A stretch of 64,000 bases of DNA from Methanosarcina mazei S-6 (lineage in GTDB: Archaea > Halobacteriota > Methanosarcinia > Methanosarcinales > Methanosarcinaceae), in assembly GCF_000970205.1 (NCBI RefSeq), contig NZ_CP009512.1:744001-808000 (forward strand). Reading direction: 5' to 3'. The position numbers and the translations under genes were made by a program. Below, piece by piece: positions 47,778 through 56,898 of the stretch. Positions within the stretch are counted from its first letter, which is position 1. Every line of letters begins with the position of its first letter. Below the pieces are notes generated by a model. It did not search any database and had not been told where the DNA came from. It saw only the letters and a program-made list of their open reading frames with translations.

Positions 47778-49145
47778 ATTAAGTCGATAATTCTTGCAGG
47801 TGGTTCAGGGACAAGGCTCTGGCCTCTCAGCCGGGAAATGTATCCCAAACAATTTTTAAAATTCGGGGAAACTTCACTTTTTCAGGAGACTGTACTTCGA
47901 TGTCTTGAGGTTTCGGACATCTCTGAAGTCTTTGTCGTAACCAATGAAGCCCAGAAGTTTTTCGTTATTGGGCAGATCAAAGAAGCAGGGTATTCAATTC
48001 CTCCTGAGAATATATTGATAGAGCCTGAAGGCAAGAACACGCTTCCTGCAATTTTCTTTGGGATGAAAGAAATTGAAAAAAAATTCGGGGATTCAATTGT
48101 AGGAGTATTCTCCTCAGACCATGTCCTTGACAGGGCTGCAATGGCGACAATTTCTTCAGCTGAAAATCTGGCTTCGGATTATCTCGTCACTTTTGGGGTT
48201 GTTCCTACCTTCCCTCATACCGGGTATGGCTACATCAAAGCTTCAGAGGCATGCAGTCCGGGCTACAGGGTCTCAGAATTCAGGGAAAAGCCTGATTTTG
48301 AAACCGCAAAAAAATACATTGAGGAAGGGTGCCTGTGGAACAGCGGGATGTTCCTTTTTGAGACCAGGCTCTTTTTTGAAGAAGCCAGAAAACATGCTCC
48401 TTCAGTTTATGGCTGCTTTGAGAAAGAAGGAGATATTAATCAAATTTACGAATGTGTGGATAACATCTCCATCGACTACGGCATAATGGAGAAATCCGAT
48501 AAGGTTGCGGTTGTAAGGCTGGATCATAAATGGAGCGACCTTGGAAATTTTGCAGCAATTTATGATGAGCTCGAAAAGGATTCTGTAGGAAATGTCATCC
48601 ATGATTGTGACCCGATGCTTCTTAACTCCGACGGGAACCTGGTGTATTCGAGATGCGGCAAAATTGTTTCTTTGATTGATGTTAAGGATATGGTTGTCGT
48701 TGATACAAGTGATGCCCTGTTAATATGCCCCAAATCCAGCAGCCAGAAAGTAAAAGAAATAGTTTCCGAGCTGAAAGGCAGAAAAGACGAACGGGCGTTT
48801 ATAGGACAGACAGTTTACAGGCCATGGGGGTCATATACATTGCTCGATGCCTCTCCCGGGCACAAAATTAAGAATATCACCGTGCTCTCAGACCATAAGC
48901 TGAGCCTTCAATTACATTACCACAGGAGCGAACACTGGGTGGTCGTAAAAGGTATGGCATGCGTGGAAGTTGATGGAAAGCAGTTTTTCCTGGGACCTGG
49001 AGAAAGCACATTTATCCGGGCAGGACAAAAACACAGGCTGTCGAATCCCGGAAAGCTCCCTCTTGAAATTATCGAGGTGCAGCTGGGAGAGCTTGTGGAT
49101 GAAGAGGATATTGTCAGGTTTGATGATGTGTATGGGAGAAGATGA
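47778..49145 (+). CDS. Mannose-1-phosphate guanylyltransferase / mannose-6-phosphate isomerase, ATT start
   Basis: The bifunctional enzyme makes GDP-mannose for surface glycans. Reading from ATT at 47778 gives MKSIILAGGSGTRLWPLSRE, the exact family N-terminus and nucleotide-binding motif. No ATG, GTG or TTG is in frame between an upstream TAG and the ATG at 47838, which would delete that motif. GGAG is 8 nt upstream of the ATT. The nucleotidyltransferase domain runs to about residue 270 (FREKPDFETAKKY; GCLWNSGMFLFE). A cupin isomerase domain follows (KLSLQLHYHRSEHWVVVKG, with zinc His). 455 residues, intact. Confidence 0.93.
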   Translation: MKSIILAGGSGTRLWPLSREMYPKQFLKFGETSLFQETVLRCLEVSDISEVFVVTNEAQKFFVIGQIKEAGYSIPPENILIEPEGKNTLPAIFFGMKEIEKKFGDSIVGVFSSDHVLDRAAMATISSAENLASDYLVTFGVVPTFPHTGYGYIKASEACSPGYRVSEFREKPDFETAKKYIEEGCLWNSGMFLFETRLFFEEARKHAPSVYGCFEKEGDINQIYECVDNISIDYGIMEKSDKVAVVRLDHKWSDLGNFAAIYDELEKDSVGNVIHDCDPMLLNSDGNLVYSRCGKIVSLIDVKDMVVVDTSDALLICPKSSSQKVKEIVSELKGRKDERAFIGQTVYRPWGSYTLLDASPGHKIKNITVLSDHKLSLQLHYHRSEHWVVVKGMACVEVDGKQFFLGPGESTFIRAGQKHRLSNPGKLPLEIIEVQLGELVDEEDIVRFDDVYGRR

Positions 49146-49296
49146 GTGAACTAGCAATATGATACGAAGTTGATATTTTTAATAAAATGATTGTGAGCAT
49201 GGGAAACATTGGGGAAATGATATATGTATCAACAACGGTAAAAAGAAAGGTTTGAATGCTCCAGAAATTTTATGAAACGTAAACGATGTTTTAGAC

Positions 49297-50781
49297 GTGC
49301 TCAACATAAATGCTATTTTCTCGAATATTTTAAAAATAGATCCTATTCAACGCCAGAGCATAATTTCATTGTTCTGGCAGGTATCATTTACAGCCATAGG
49401 CTTCCTGAGCACCATGTACTTCGCACGTGCGGTAGGTGCTTCAATTCTTGGTTCATATTTCCTTTTTTTAGCATATTATAGTATTTTTGGTATGTTCACC
49501 GATGGTGGATTTGGTGGAGCTGCAGTTAAACGTATCAGTGAGGGCGAAGAGCCAGATGCATATTTTAGCGCATACTTTATACTCCGGTTAGTGTTCACGA
49601 TTACTGGAGTACTGGTTTTGATCCTGTTTAAAGATTACTTTGTGGATCTCATCAACTCCGGTATATTTGTCTGGTTGTTGATGTTATTGCTAGTCACAGC
49701 AATTGCGGGACCAATTTCAAGTGGGATTGCCGGTACAGGCAAAATGGGAGTACGCAACACCTGTGAAGGGATAAACAATATTTCGCGTGTTATAATCCAG
49801 ATACCGGCAATATATCTTGGCTACGAGACCGCAGGTCTGGCTGGGGGCATGTTGGCTGGAGTGATCATAGCAGCAATAATTGAGTTCCGTTTTTTTGATC
49901 TGCATTTAGTAAGTTTCAAATGGGAGCATATAAAAAGCTTATCCGTTTTTTCTTTCTGGTTGTTTTTAACATCCAGTGGTGTGCTTGTGTTTTCACAGGC
50001 AGACACTGTTCTTATCGGGTACTTTATGGACATTGAAAATGTTGGTATTTACAGGGTAGTGCTTCAGTTTACAGGAGTTGCTACATTCAGCTCAAGTGCG
50101 ATAAGGATGACGCTTTGGCCCAGAGTTAGCCAGTGGAGTAAAACCAATGAAATTCCTCTTATAGAGGAATCCCTGTCACGTGCGATTAGCTACTCATTAA
50201 TTCTGGCAGTCCCCGTACTTGTGGGTGGTATATTATTGGGGGATCGACTGCTATATTCTTTTTACGGTGAAGACTTTGCCCAGGGATACCAGGTATTGAT
50301 AATATTACTTGGTGTGCAGGTAATTAATGTGTTCCAGTATTTTTTTACAATGTATCTGGATGCTCTGGATCATCCTCAAGAATCATTTAAGGTCACAGCG
50401 GTCGGTGTTGGAGCAAACATTGCGTTGAATATAATACTTATCCCTCTCATGGGTATAAACGGAGCAGCAATAGCAACACTGGCAACAATGTCACTCAACG
50501 CCTTACTCGCCTGGAGTGCTTTATCCAGGCATATGACAGTAAGATTGGAACGTCAAAGTCTGTCTAATATCATGATATCTTCGGCCATCATGGGAGTGAT
50601 TGTTGGTGGGTATCGTTTGTTTGTGCCGCTTTCCAATGTCTGGGTTACGATACTTGTGGTTGCTATCGGTGGGGTAGTATACGGTTTCTTGATCCTGAAA
50701 TCTGATAAAAAAGTGTACACTGAAATGAAAGATATTGTGGAGAAGGTCGGTATAGGTTTTGTTTGGCCAGGATGGTTGTGA
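49297..50781 (+). CDS. Polysaccharide flippase (Wzx-like, MOP superfamily)
   Basis: This 494-residue integral membrane protein has about 12-14 transmembrane helices (e.g. SLFWQVSFTAIGFLSTMYF, FVWLLMLLLVTAIAGPISS, SLILAVPVLVGGILLG). It belongs to the RfbX/Wzx family that moves lipid-linked oligosaccharides across the membrane. In this locus it would present glycans to AglB. The start is GTG at 49297 with no clear SD. Confidence 0.85.
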   Translation: MLNINAIFSNILKIDPIQRQSIISLFWQVSFTAIGFLSTMYFARAVGASILGSYFLFLAYYSIFGMFTDGGFGGAAVKRISEGEEPDAYFSAYFILRLVFTITGVLVLILFKDYFVDLINSGIFVWLLMLLLVTAIAGPISSGIAGTGKMGVRNTCEGINNISRVIIQIPAIYLGYETAGLAGGMLAGVIIAAIIEFRFFDLHLVSFKWEHIKSLSVFSFWLFLTSSGVLVFSQADTVLIGYFMDIENVGIYRVVLQFTGVATFSSSAIRMTLWPRVSQWSKTNEIPLIEESLSRAISYSLILAVPVLVGGILLGDRLLYSFYGEDFAQGYQVLIILLGVQVINVFQYFFTMYLDALDHPQESFKVTAVGVGANIALNIILIPLMGINGAAIATLATMSLNALLAWSALSRHMTVRLERQSLSNIMISSAIMGVIVGGYRLFVPLSNVWVTILVVAIGGVVYGFLILKSDKKVYTEMKDIVEKVGIGFVWPGWL

Positions 50782-51479
50782 ATCGACATTTATACTTGGC
50801 ACTTATAATGCGGCTTCTAAGAATTCATGTTTTTAAATAAGACCCCAAATTTCCTAAACCACTTATGCCCTGCATAGTTACGTATAATTTTGCAAAAACC
50901 AGGATTTATGTTCAGTCTATTTTCCTAGTATCGTGAAAACCCAAATGTTGAACATATATTTTAATGACTACCATCAGCTGATATTGTTTTGATCTAAATT
51001 GATGATCCATAATTAAGTTTTCATGGTACTAGTGCTTAGATTCCAAAATAGATTCATTGGTGAACAGAAAATTTGTTGATCAATAGACCGATTCAAAATC
51101 AATGTGCATATGAACACACTTTGGAATCGCAGTACTAGATTACAGATACATGAATCTTTGTTCCTTTTTTCTTTTTTAATCCATAAACCATCTTCAGACC
51201 GTTTTTTTAGCCATTTTCACGCAGTTTCTAAGGCCCGTATTTTTTGGCATATCTGCTCGTAAAAATCTATAACAGGAGTATAAAGATTCCATTGATATCC
51301 TGACAATATATGGTCATTATTTTTTCTTTTAACTTTTGGTTGAGATTGAAAGTGCATGTGAACATGCCCCAACTAAACATCACCGTTCTTCAAAGCGTAT
51401 ACTATCCTCTATATAACATAAACTTAAATTATACACCATTTTAAAAGGGGTCTATGGATAACTTAGCACAAAGATCAAG
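50782..51479. other. Gap holding a decayed reading frame
   Basis: The 698-bp gap has no intact gene. A minus-strand broken frame (51014-51378) is listed separately. Imperfect inverted copies of a TTTGGAATC...TACTAG block lie near 51026-51052 and 51118-51140. The right end holds the promoter of the next glycosyltransferase. Confidence 0.5.
51014..51378 (-). pseudogene. Decayed gene remnant with in-frame stop
   Basis: The minus strand reads HMHFQSQPKVKRKNNDHI and then SGYQWNLYTPVIDFYEQICQ, and after ALETA meets a TGA, then continues KWLKKRSEDGLWIKKEKR. It then loses protein-like composition before a TAA at about 51016. The amino acid composition on both sides of the stop is clearly protein-like. 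I do not recognise the family; a transposase remnant is possible. Confidence 0.5.
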
Positions 51480-52349
51480 TTGGAAAATGTGAGAAAGATG
51501 ACTGGAATTAGCGTCATTATTCCTACATGGAATAGAGCAGAAACACTTGGTAAGGCTATTTCAAGCGCCTTAAACCAAACTCTTCCTCCTCTTGAAATCA
51601 TTATTTGTGGTGTTGAAGGTTCACCAGATCAAAAAGTTGTTAACTCAATCAACGATCCTCGGGTGAGATGGATAGAGGGTGGGCGTGATGGGCTTGCCTC
51701 AATCCCTCGTAATAGAGGTATTAAAGCAAGCAGGGGAGAGTGGTTAGCATTTTTGGATAGCGATGATGAGTGGTTACCGGACAAACTTGAAAAACAGCTC
51801 AAGCACGCTAACAAAATGGGATGCAGTGCTGCATGCTCTGACGCAATAAGGTATATTCCGTCTCAAGGGTACGCAGGAACGATAATTAACGGGGCTGTTT
51901 CTGGAAATTTAATATCTTTTCCTTTACTTACTTGTGATAATTATGTGGTTTGCAGTTCGGTTTTGATTAGAAAAGACATTGTGGAAAAATGCGGTGGATT
52001 CCCAGAAAGCAGATCATTGAAAGTTGGGGAAGACTACGCATTGTGGCTGCGTACCGCTACATTTACGGATTTCGCCTTTGTAAATGAACCATTATTAATT
52101 TATAGAGACGAACCTCAAACAAGTATAAGAGCTTTTAGCCCACCTATTTTGGATCTGAGAGTTAATGTTTTTAAGTCATTTGTCTCATGGGTAAATAATC
52201 CTGACTATGATATAAACAACAAAAAATATCTCTATCTAGCAAAAAAATTACTTTTTGAAGCTCGTACCCGAAAAATATTATCCAATTTCTCCGAAAACAC
52301 AAAAAGAGTACTTAAAGAAATAAACCTGAAAAATTATAACATACGATAA
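51480..52349 (+). CDS. Glycosyltransferase family 2
   Basis: This 289-residue GT-A enzyme has an N-terminal nucleotide-sugar fold (ISVIIPTWNRAETLGKAISSAL), the DxD-type LAFLDSDDEWLPDKLEKQL (about residues 90-105), and the ED motif GEDYALWLRTA. It is predicted cytosolic and to add one sugar to a lipid-linked glycan. The start may be TTG at 51480 or ATG at 51498 (MTGISVII). The next gene begins 3 bp after its stop. Confidence 0.88.
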   Translation: MENVRKMTGISVIIPTWNRAETLGKAISSALNQTLPPLEIIICGVEGSPDQKVVNSINDPRVRWIEGGRDGLASIPRNRGIKASRGEWLAFLDSDDEWLPDKLEKQLKHANKMGCSAACSDAIRYIPSQGYAGTIINGAVSGNLISFPLLTCDNYVVCSSVLIRKDIVEKCGGFPESRSLKVGEDYALWLRTATFTDFAFVNEPLLIYRDEPQTSIRAFSPPILDLRVNVFKSFVSWVNNPDYDINNKKYLYLAKKLLFEARTRKILSNFSENTKRVLKEINLKNYNIR

Positions 52350-52352
52350 AAC

Positions 52353-53534
52353 ATGAAAATATTACATACCGTTGAGTTATATCATCCCTCAGTAGGAGGA
52401 TCACAGGAAGTAGTACGTCAACTTTCGGAAAGGCTGGTCCGATTGGGTCACGATGTGACTGTAGCAACAACAGATTTGCCAGAAAGGAATTTTAAAGTTT
52501 ACAATGGTGTCAAGATTGAAGAGTTTAATATCTGGGGAAGTGAAGTAACAGGTTTTTCAGGTGAAGTAGAGAGTTATAAACAGTTCCTGCTTGAGTCCAA
52601 TTTCGATATCATAATGAATTATGGTGCACAGCAGTGGGCTACCGATCTGATGCTACCTATACTGGATAAAATTTCTGCAAAAAAAGTTATTGTACCTTGC
52701 GGCTTTTCCGGACTATACCTGTCAAAGTACGGCAAATACTTTGAAAAAATGAAGTCCTTGCTCAGACAATATGACAGTTGTGTCTATCTTTCAAACAATT
52801 ATAGAGACATCAACTTTGCCCGAAAGTATGGAGCTGCTGAAAATTGCATAATTATTCCAAATGGGGCAGCACTGGATGAGTTTGAGCTGAAGCCTAATAT
52901 TGAAATTAGAGCGGCACTGAATATTCCAAAAGACCACTTTCTGATAATGCATGTGGGATCTCATACAGGTATGAAAGGACATAAAGAAGCTATTAAGATC
53001 TTTAAAAAAGCAAAAATAAAACACAGCACTTTTTTGATAGTGGCCAACAGCTTTGGCGGTGGATGTATAAGACGCTGCCTGCTGGCTGAAAAGCTATACA
53101 AATATAGCCCTTTTTCAAAATTATCTGACAAAAAGATTGTAATAACATTTCTCACAAGAGAAGAAACTGTTGCTGCATACCACGAAGCCGATCTTTTTCT
53201 CTTCCCTTCGAATGTAGAGTGCTCTCCGATTGTTCTTTTCGAGGCTATAGCTTCAAAGACACCTTTTCTAGTAACAGATGTTGGTAACTCTAAAGAAATT
53301 ATTGAGTGGACAAACGGCGGTGAACTTTTGCCAACATTAAAACGTGCAAATGGCTTCGTCAAAGCTGATGTCAATAAATCGGTTAAGACCCTTGAGAATA
53401 TATATAACGATAAAGGCAAACGTCAGTTTCTTTCTGTTAATGGGTATAACTCGTGGAAAAACTCATTTACCTGGGAACTGATTGCAAAAAGGTACGAAGC
53501 CTTATATCTGAAACTGATAGATGATAACAAATAA
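52353..53534 (+). CDS. Glycosyltransferase family 4
   Basis: This 393-residue GT-B enzyme has the N-terminal glycine region PSVGGSQEVVRQLSERLVRLGHDV, and the C-terminal Glu-containing donor-binding segment VAAYHEADLFLFPSNVECSPIVLFEAIASKTPFL with the EX7E-like pair. It lies directly after the family 2 enzyme (3-bp gap), so the two are co-translated. The sugar is unknown. Confidence 0.9.
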   Translation: MKILHTVELYHPSVGGSQEVVRQLSERLVRLGHDVTVATTDLPERNFKVYNGVKIEEFNIWGSEVTGFSGEVESYKQFLLESNFDIIMNYGAQQWATDLMLPILDKISAKKVIVPCGFSGLYLSKYGKYFEKMKSLLRQYDSCVYLSNNYRDINFARKYGAAENCIIIPNGAALDEFELKPNIEIRAALNIPKDHFLIMHVGSHTGMKGHKEAIKIFKKAKIKHSTFLIVANSFGGGCIRRCLLAEKLYKYSPFSKLSDKKIVITFLTREETVAAYHEADLFLFPSNVECSPIVLFEAIASKTPFLVTDVGNSKEIIEWTNGGELLPTLKRANGFVKADVNKSVKTLENIYNDKGKRQFLSVNGYNSWKNSFTWELIAKRYEALYLKLIDDNK

Positions 53535-53543
53535 AATTTTTTA

Positions 53544-53636
53544 AGCCCCTATGCCAATTCAGATGCCGGGGTGGAAGGTCTGGTTTTTTCACGTGAATGG
53601 AAAAATGCGGTACTTAAATCACTGATTCCGGAATAA
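53544..53636 (+). pseudogene. Vestigial 3' end of a lost glycan gene
   Basis: In frame, the segment reads SPYANSDAGVEGLVFSREW then KNAVLKSLIPE and a TAA at 53634. It has no start and no upstream body. The composition looks like the C-terminus of a glycosyltransferase or acetyltransferase. Confidence 0.4.
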
Positions 53637-53685
53637 AAGAGGCGAAATGAGCATAAACTTTTCGAAAACTGGATGAGATCATAAG

Positions 53686-54744
53686 ATGCCAAAAGTAACC
53701 GTATTAATGGCTGTATTTAATGCAGAAAAATATCTGAATGAGGCAATTGAGAGTATTTTAAACCAGACTTTCAGTAATCTAGAATTTCTGATTATTTATG
53801 ATAAATCTCAGGACAAAACCCTTGAGATACTGAAAAGTTATAGCGACCCGAGACTTAGAATAATCGAAAATGAGGAGAGACTGGGCTTTGTAAAATCCTT
53901 AAACAAAGGTCTATCCCTTGCTGAGGGTGAATTTATTGCAAGAATGGATGCAGATGACATCTCACTCCCGAAAAGATTGGCTATACAGCTCGATTATTTT
54001 GATAGTCATCCCTTTATTGATTTTGTATGCAGTTCGATTAGTGTAATGGATGAAACAGGGTGTGTCATCGATTACATAGCTGATATATCCTCCTCCGATG
54101 AAATATATTATACACTAAACTTTAGAAATTGCATTGCTCACGGCTCTGTTATGTTCCGAAAAAGTATAATTGATCTGGTTGGTAATTATGAAGAAAGCTG
54201 TGCAGCTGAAGATTATAATTTATGGCACAGAATCTCAAAAAAATACGTTATCCATAAAATAGATCAGCCACTATATGGGTGGAGAACACATAAAACGTCA
54301 ATCAGTTCCGTAAACTCTACCAGACTCAGAGAAGCTGCATATGGAATTTTTCGGGCGAATTTAATAAACTTACTTGGAAGAAACGTTGAAGGCAAATTAA
54401 CCAGGCTTGTGTGGGATAATTTCTGCAATACTCATTATGCTGACCTCAATGACTATTCGTACAAAGAAATAGCCACTATAGCAGAGCTGATCAGGGAGTT
54501 GAATATAAAAATTGTAAATACTACGCCACCCGGTTTAAGTAAACGTGTGATAACCGATCTGGGTAATGAAAAGTATATGCGATACCTGTTTGTAACGGGA
54601 AGAAAAATGGGTTTATTTAAAACGCTTGAACTAATCAATAGTATCGATGAAAATAGTATATATAAAGTCTCAATAATCCGAAAACTGATTAACAATTTTA
54701 TAAAAAGCACGATAAATAAAAAAGACATCGGAAGAAATTATTGA
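53686..54744 (+). CDS. Glycosyltransferase family 2
   Basis: This 352-residue protein starts MPKVTVLMAVFNAEKYLNEA, with the GT-A motif FIARMDADDISLPKRLAIQLDYF (DxD at about residues 88-90) and an acceptor-side AAEDYNLWHRISKKYVIHKI. The C-terminal third is helical and Asn/Ile-rich, with lower GC than the housekeeping genes of this window, as is common for glycan loci. It ends just before a 13-bp repeat array. Confidence 0.88.
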   Translation: MPKVTVLMAVFNAEKYLNEAIESILNQTFSNLEFLIIYDKSQDKTLEILKSYSDPRLRIIENEERLGFVKSLNKGLSLAEGEFIARMDADDISLPKRLAIQLDYFDSHPFIDFVCSSISVMDETGCVIDYIADISSSDEIYYTLNFRNCIAHGSVMFRKSIIDLVGNYEESCAAEDYNLWHRISKKYVIHKIDQPLYGWRTHKTSISSVNSTRLREAAYGIFRANLINLLGRNVEGKLTRLVWDNFCNTHYADLNDYSYKEIATIAELIRELNIKIVNTTPPGLSKRVITDLGNEKYMRYLFVTGRKMGLFKTLELINSIDENSIYKVSIIRKLINNFIKSTINKKDIGRNY

Positions 54745-54797
54745 ATCATCCTGGGGCCTGTTGCAAACTAACTCCAGTGGCATACGGTTGTTTCTTA

Positions 54798-54862
54798 ACA
54801 AAATAGGTTGATAAAATAGGTTGACAAAATAGGTTGATAAAATAGGTTGACAAAATAGGTTG
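54798..54862. repeat. 13-bp tandem repeat, five copies
   Basis: The unit A(C/T)AAAATAGGTTG runs five times (54798-54810, 54811-54823, 54824-54836, 54837-54849, 54850-54862). The second base alternates C, T, C, T, C, so the higher-order unit is 26 bp. It lies between two convergent glycosyltransferase genes. Confidence 0.92.
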
Positions 54863-54912
54863 GATAACTTATCAAGATAATTGAGTACAGCGCGAGAGTT
54901 TACTTGAGCCAT

Positions 54913-55779
54913 TTAACCATGGGTCTTAAGATTATTTCTTATAATCCTGCGACTCAGTTCCAGTAAAAAACAGGGTATCATGTATACTGATTTGATACCA
55001 AAAATCTTAACCAAAAACACGATATGGTTTCTTGCATAATAGTAAGTCTGACTCAAGGGATCGGATATTCTGCAGCCACCAGTGTTAATTTTTGCGTGAT
55101 CTGCCACGGCCTTTGGCTGAAAATAATACCTGTACCCTTTCTTTGCGAGTCTGAGCTGCAAATCACTCTCTTCTCTACAGTAGTTTCTTTTATACGTGTT
55201 TTCAGTATACCCTCTCACTTCTCTTAATATTGAGGTATCATAAAGACTGCACGCATGTCCAATGACAACTTCCATAAGTTTACCACCAAAATCTTTGCTG
55301 TAATTATTAAAGATCTCACCGGTCCATTTATTTATCAAGAAAGGTACATTCTGTTTTGCAGCCTGGTTTACAGCTTCACTTCGCTGGTCTATTTTTTCAA
55401 TAAGGCGAGGAACTACTATTGCTCTTATTCCTCTTGAACGCAACAAGTTATAAGTATCAACCATTACCTCCAAAAAATCAGGATGTAATATCAAGTCGTC
55501 CTCTATATATAGTGTTAATTCGCCTGTTGCCATAGCCAACGCTATATTTCGATTTCTTGGACTGCCCTGATTATTCGCATTTATGTTCACTTTTATCCGG
55601 GAATCAAGTTTAGTAAACTCCATCACAATAGTTGCTGTATCATCAATTGACCCGTCATCCGAAATTATCAATTCCCAGTTAGTATATGTTTGTTTTAGTA
55701 TGGAGTCAACACAGCGTCTCACAAGTGAAGACCTGTTATACGTAGGTAAAATTATCGAAACTCTGGGTGTTTTATTCAC
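54913..55779 (-). CDS. Glycosyltransferase family 2
   Basis: This 288-residue GT-A enzyme begins TPRVSIILPTYNRSSLVRRC, with GELTLYIEDDLILHPDFLEVMV holding the acidic metal site (about residues 93-103) and REESDLQLRLAKKGYRYYF as the acceptor motif. It follows the family 4 gene on the minus strand with an ATGA overlap (55776-55779), so the two are co-translated. Confidence 0.88.
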   Translation of the reverse strand: MNKTPRVSIILPTYNRSSLVRRCVDSILKQTYTNWELIISDDGSIDDTATIVMEFTKLDSRIKVNINANNQGSPRNRNIALAMATGELTLYIEDDLILHPDFLEVMVDTYNLLRSRGIRAIVVPRLIEKIDQRSEAVNQAAKQNVPFLINKWTGEIFNNYSKDFGGKLMEVVIGHACSLYDTSILREVRGYTENTYKRNYCREESDLQLRLAKKGYRYYFQPKAVADHAKINTGGCRISDPLSQTYYYARNHIVFLVKIFGIKSVYMIPCFLLELSRRIIRNNLKTHG

Positions 55780-56855
55780 AGTTCATCCACCTGTTCATAG
55801 ATCTCGCGAGTTTTTCTCGCGGCTTTTTCCCAGCTAAACATTTTTGATCTGTCAAGTCCCTTCCTGATCATCTCTTCTCTGAGCCCGTCTTCTGTTAATA
55901 CTTCATACATTTCTTCAGCAAATTTATTTGCGTCGTATGGGTCTATAATTATAGCAGCATCCCCTACAACTTCAGGCAGTGAAGAGCTGTTTGATGTTAT
56001 TACCGGGGTCCCGCAAGCCATAGCTTCGAGAGGTGGTATTCCAAAACCCTCATACAAAGATGGAAATACAAATAAGTCTACAGCATTGTATATTTTTGCT
56101 AATTCACTCTCTGGCACATACCCTGCAAAGATAACATCCTTCTGTAAATTCAGGGACTCTATTTGTTTCAGGAGTTTTTCTCTTACTCGCAGGTAATTTG
56201 GCGTTCCGACTTTCAATAATTTTATCTGTGAAATTTTACTTTTTAATTTATCGAATGAATTTATTAAAACTTGAATATTTTTTCTTGGTTCTTCCGCTCC
56301 GACATACAGGATTACTTTCTCATCTTCTTTTATTCCATACTTTTTCAAAATTGACTTATTTCGATTTTGATAGTATAAATTGTGGTTTACAGCAGGAGGT
56401 ATAATCTCTATCTTATCTTCTGGATATCTTATATGTTTAATAATATCGTTTTTAGAAAATTCGGATACCGTAATTATTTTTTCTGCTTTTCTCAATCCTT
56501 TTGCATTAAGTTTCCATATGGGGTTCTGGGTATGATAGTATGCAATAGGTATAATATCATGGCAGGTAACAATTGTTTTTTTTAAATCTATTAGCTCGAG
56601 AAGAAACGCCAGATCCTGGCGGGTCACATGCTTAACGTTATTCTTAGTTACTTCTTTCTTTACAATGAATGGATATACAAAGTATTCAACAATTTTATTA
56701 ACCCCAGGTGTCTTTGATATGTCCGGATATTCAATCCTATTTAATTTGACGTTCCCTAGCTTGCTATTGATTTCACTTTGATATTTTGACATCCCGAATA
56801 TCTCATCTGTTTTCAGGCCGTTTATATAATCAATTTCCATATCTAAATTCCCCAA
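55776..56855 (-). CDS. Glycosyltransferase family 4
   Basis: This 359-residue GT-B enzyme has the donor-domain [21 protein letters not shown] and the catalytic [34 protein letters not shown] with E-x7-E (about residues 275-290). It is mannosyltransferase-like but the specificity is unknown. The start may be the ATG at 56855 or the one at 56840. Its stop overlaps the next minus-strand gene. Confidence 0.9.
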   Translation of the reverse strand: MGNLDMEIDYINGLKTDEIFGMSKYQSEINSKLGNVKLNRIEYPDISKTPGVNKIVEYFVYPFIVKKEVTKNNVKHVTRQDLAFLLELIDLKKTIVTCHDIIPIAYYHTQNPIWKLNAKGLRKAEKIITVSEFSKNDIIKHIRYPEDKIEIIPPAVNHNLYYQNRNKSILKKYGIKEDEKVILYVGAEEPRKNIQVLINSFDKLKSKISQIKLLKVGTPNYLRVREKLLKQIESLNLQKDVIFAGYVPESELAKIYNAVDLFVFPSLYEGFGIPPLEAMACGTPVITSNSSSLPEVVGDAAIIIDPYDANKFAEEMYEVLTEDGLREEMIRKGLDRSKMFSWEKAARKTREIYEQVDEL

Positions 56856-56898
56856 AAATCCAGGAATAATTCTGCAAAGGTTGCTTTTAATGAAAAAA

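Noticed and set aside
49272-49481. Plus-strand frame overlapping the flippase start
   Set aside because: The flippase frame carries membrane helices and family features; this is a shadow.
51014-51378. Selenocysteine or pyrrolysine read-through of the broken frame
   Set aside because: The stop is TGA, not the TAG used for pyrrolysine, and no selenocysteine element or known selenoprotein context is seen.
54670-54912. Minus-strand frame through the 13-bp repeat
   Set aside because: It exists because the repeat has no stop in that frame; half of it is antisense to a clear glycosyltransferase.
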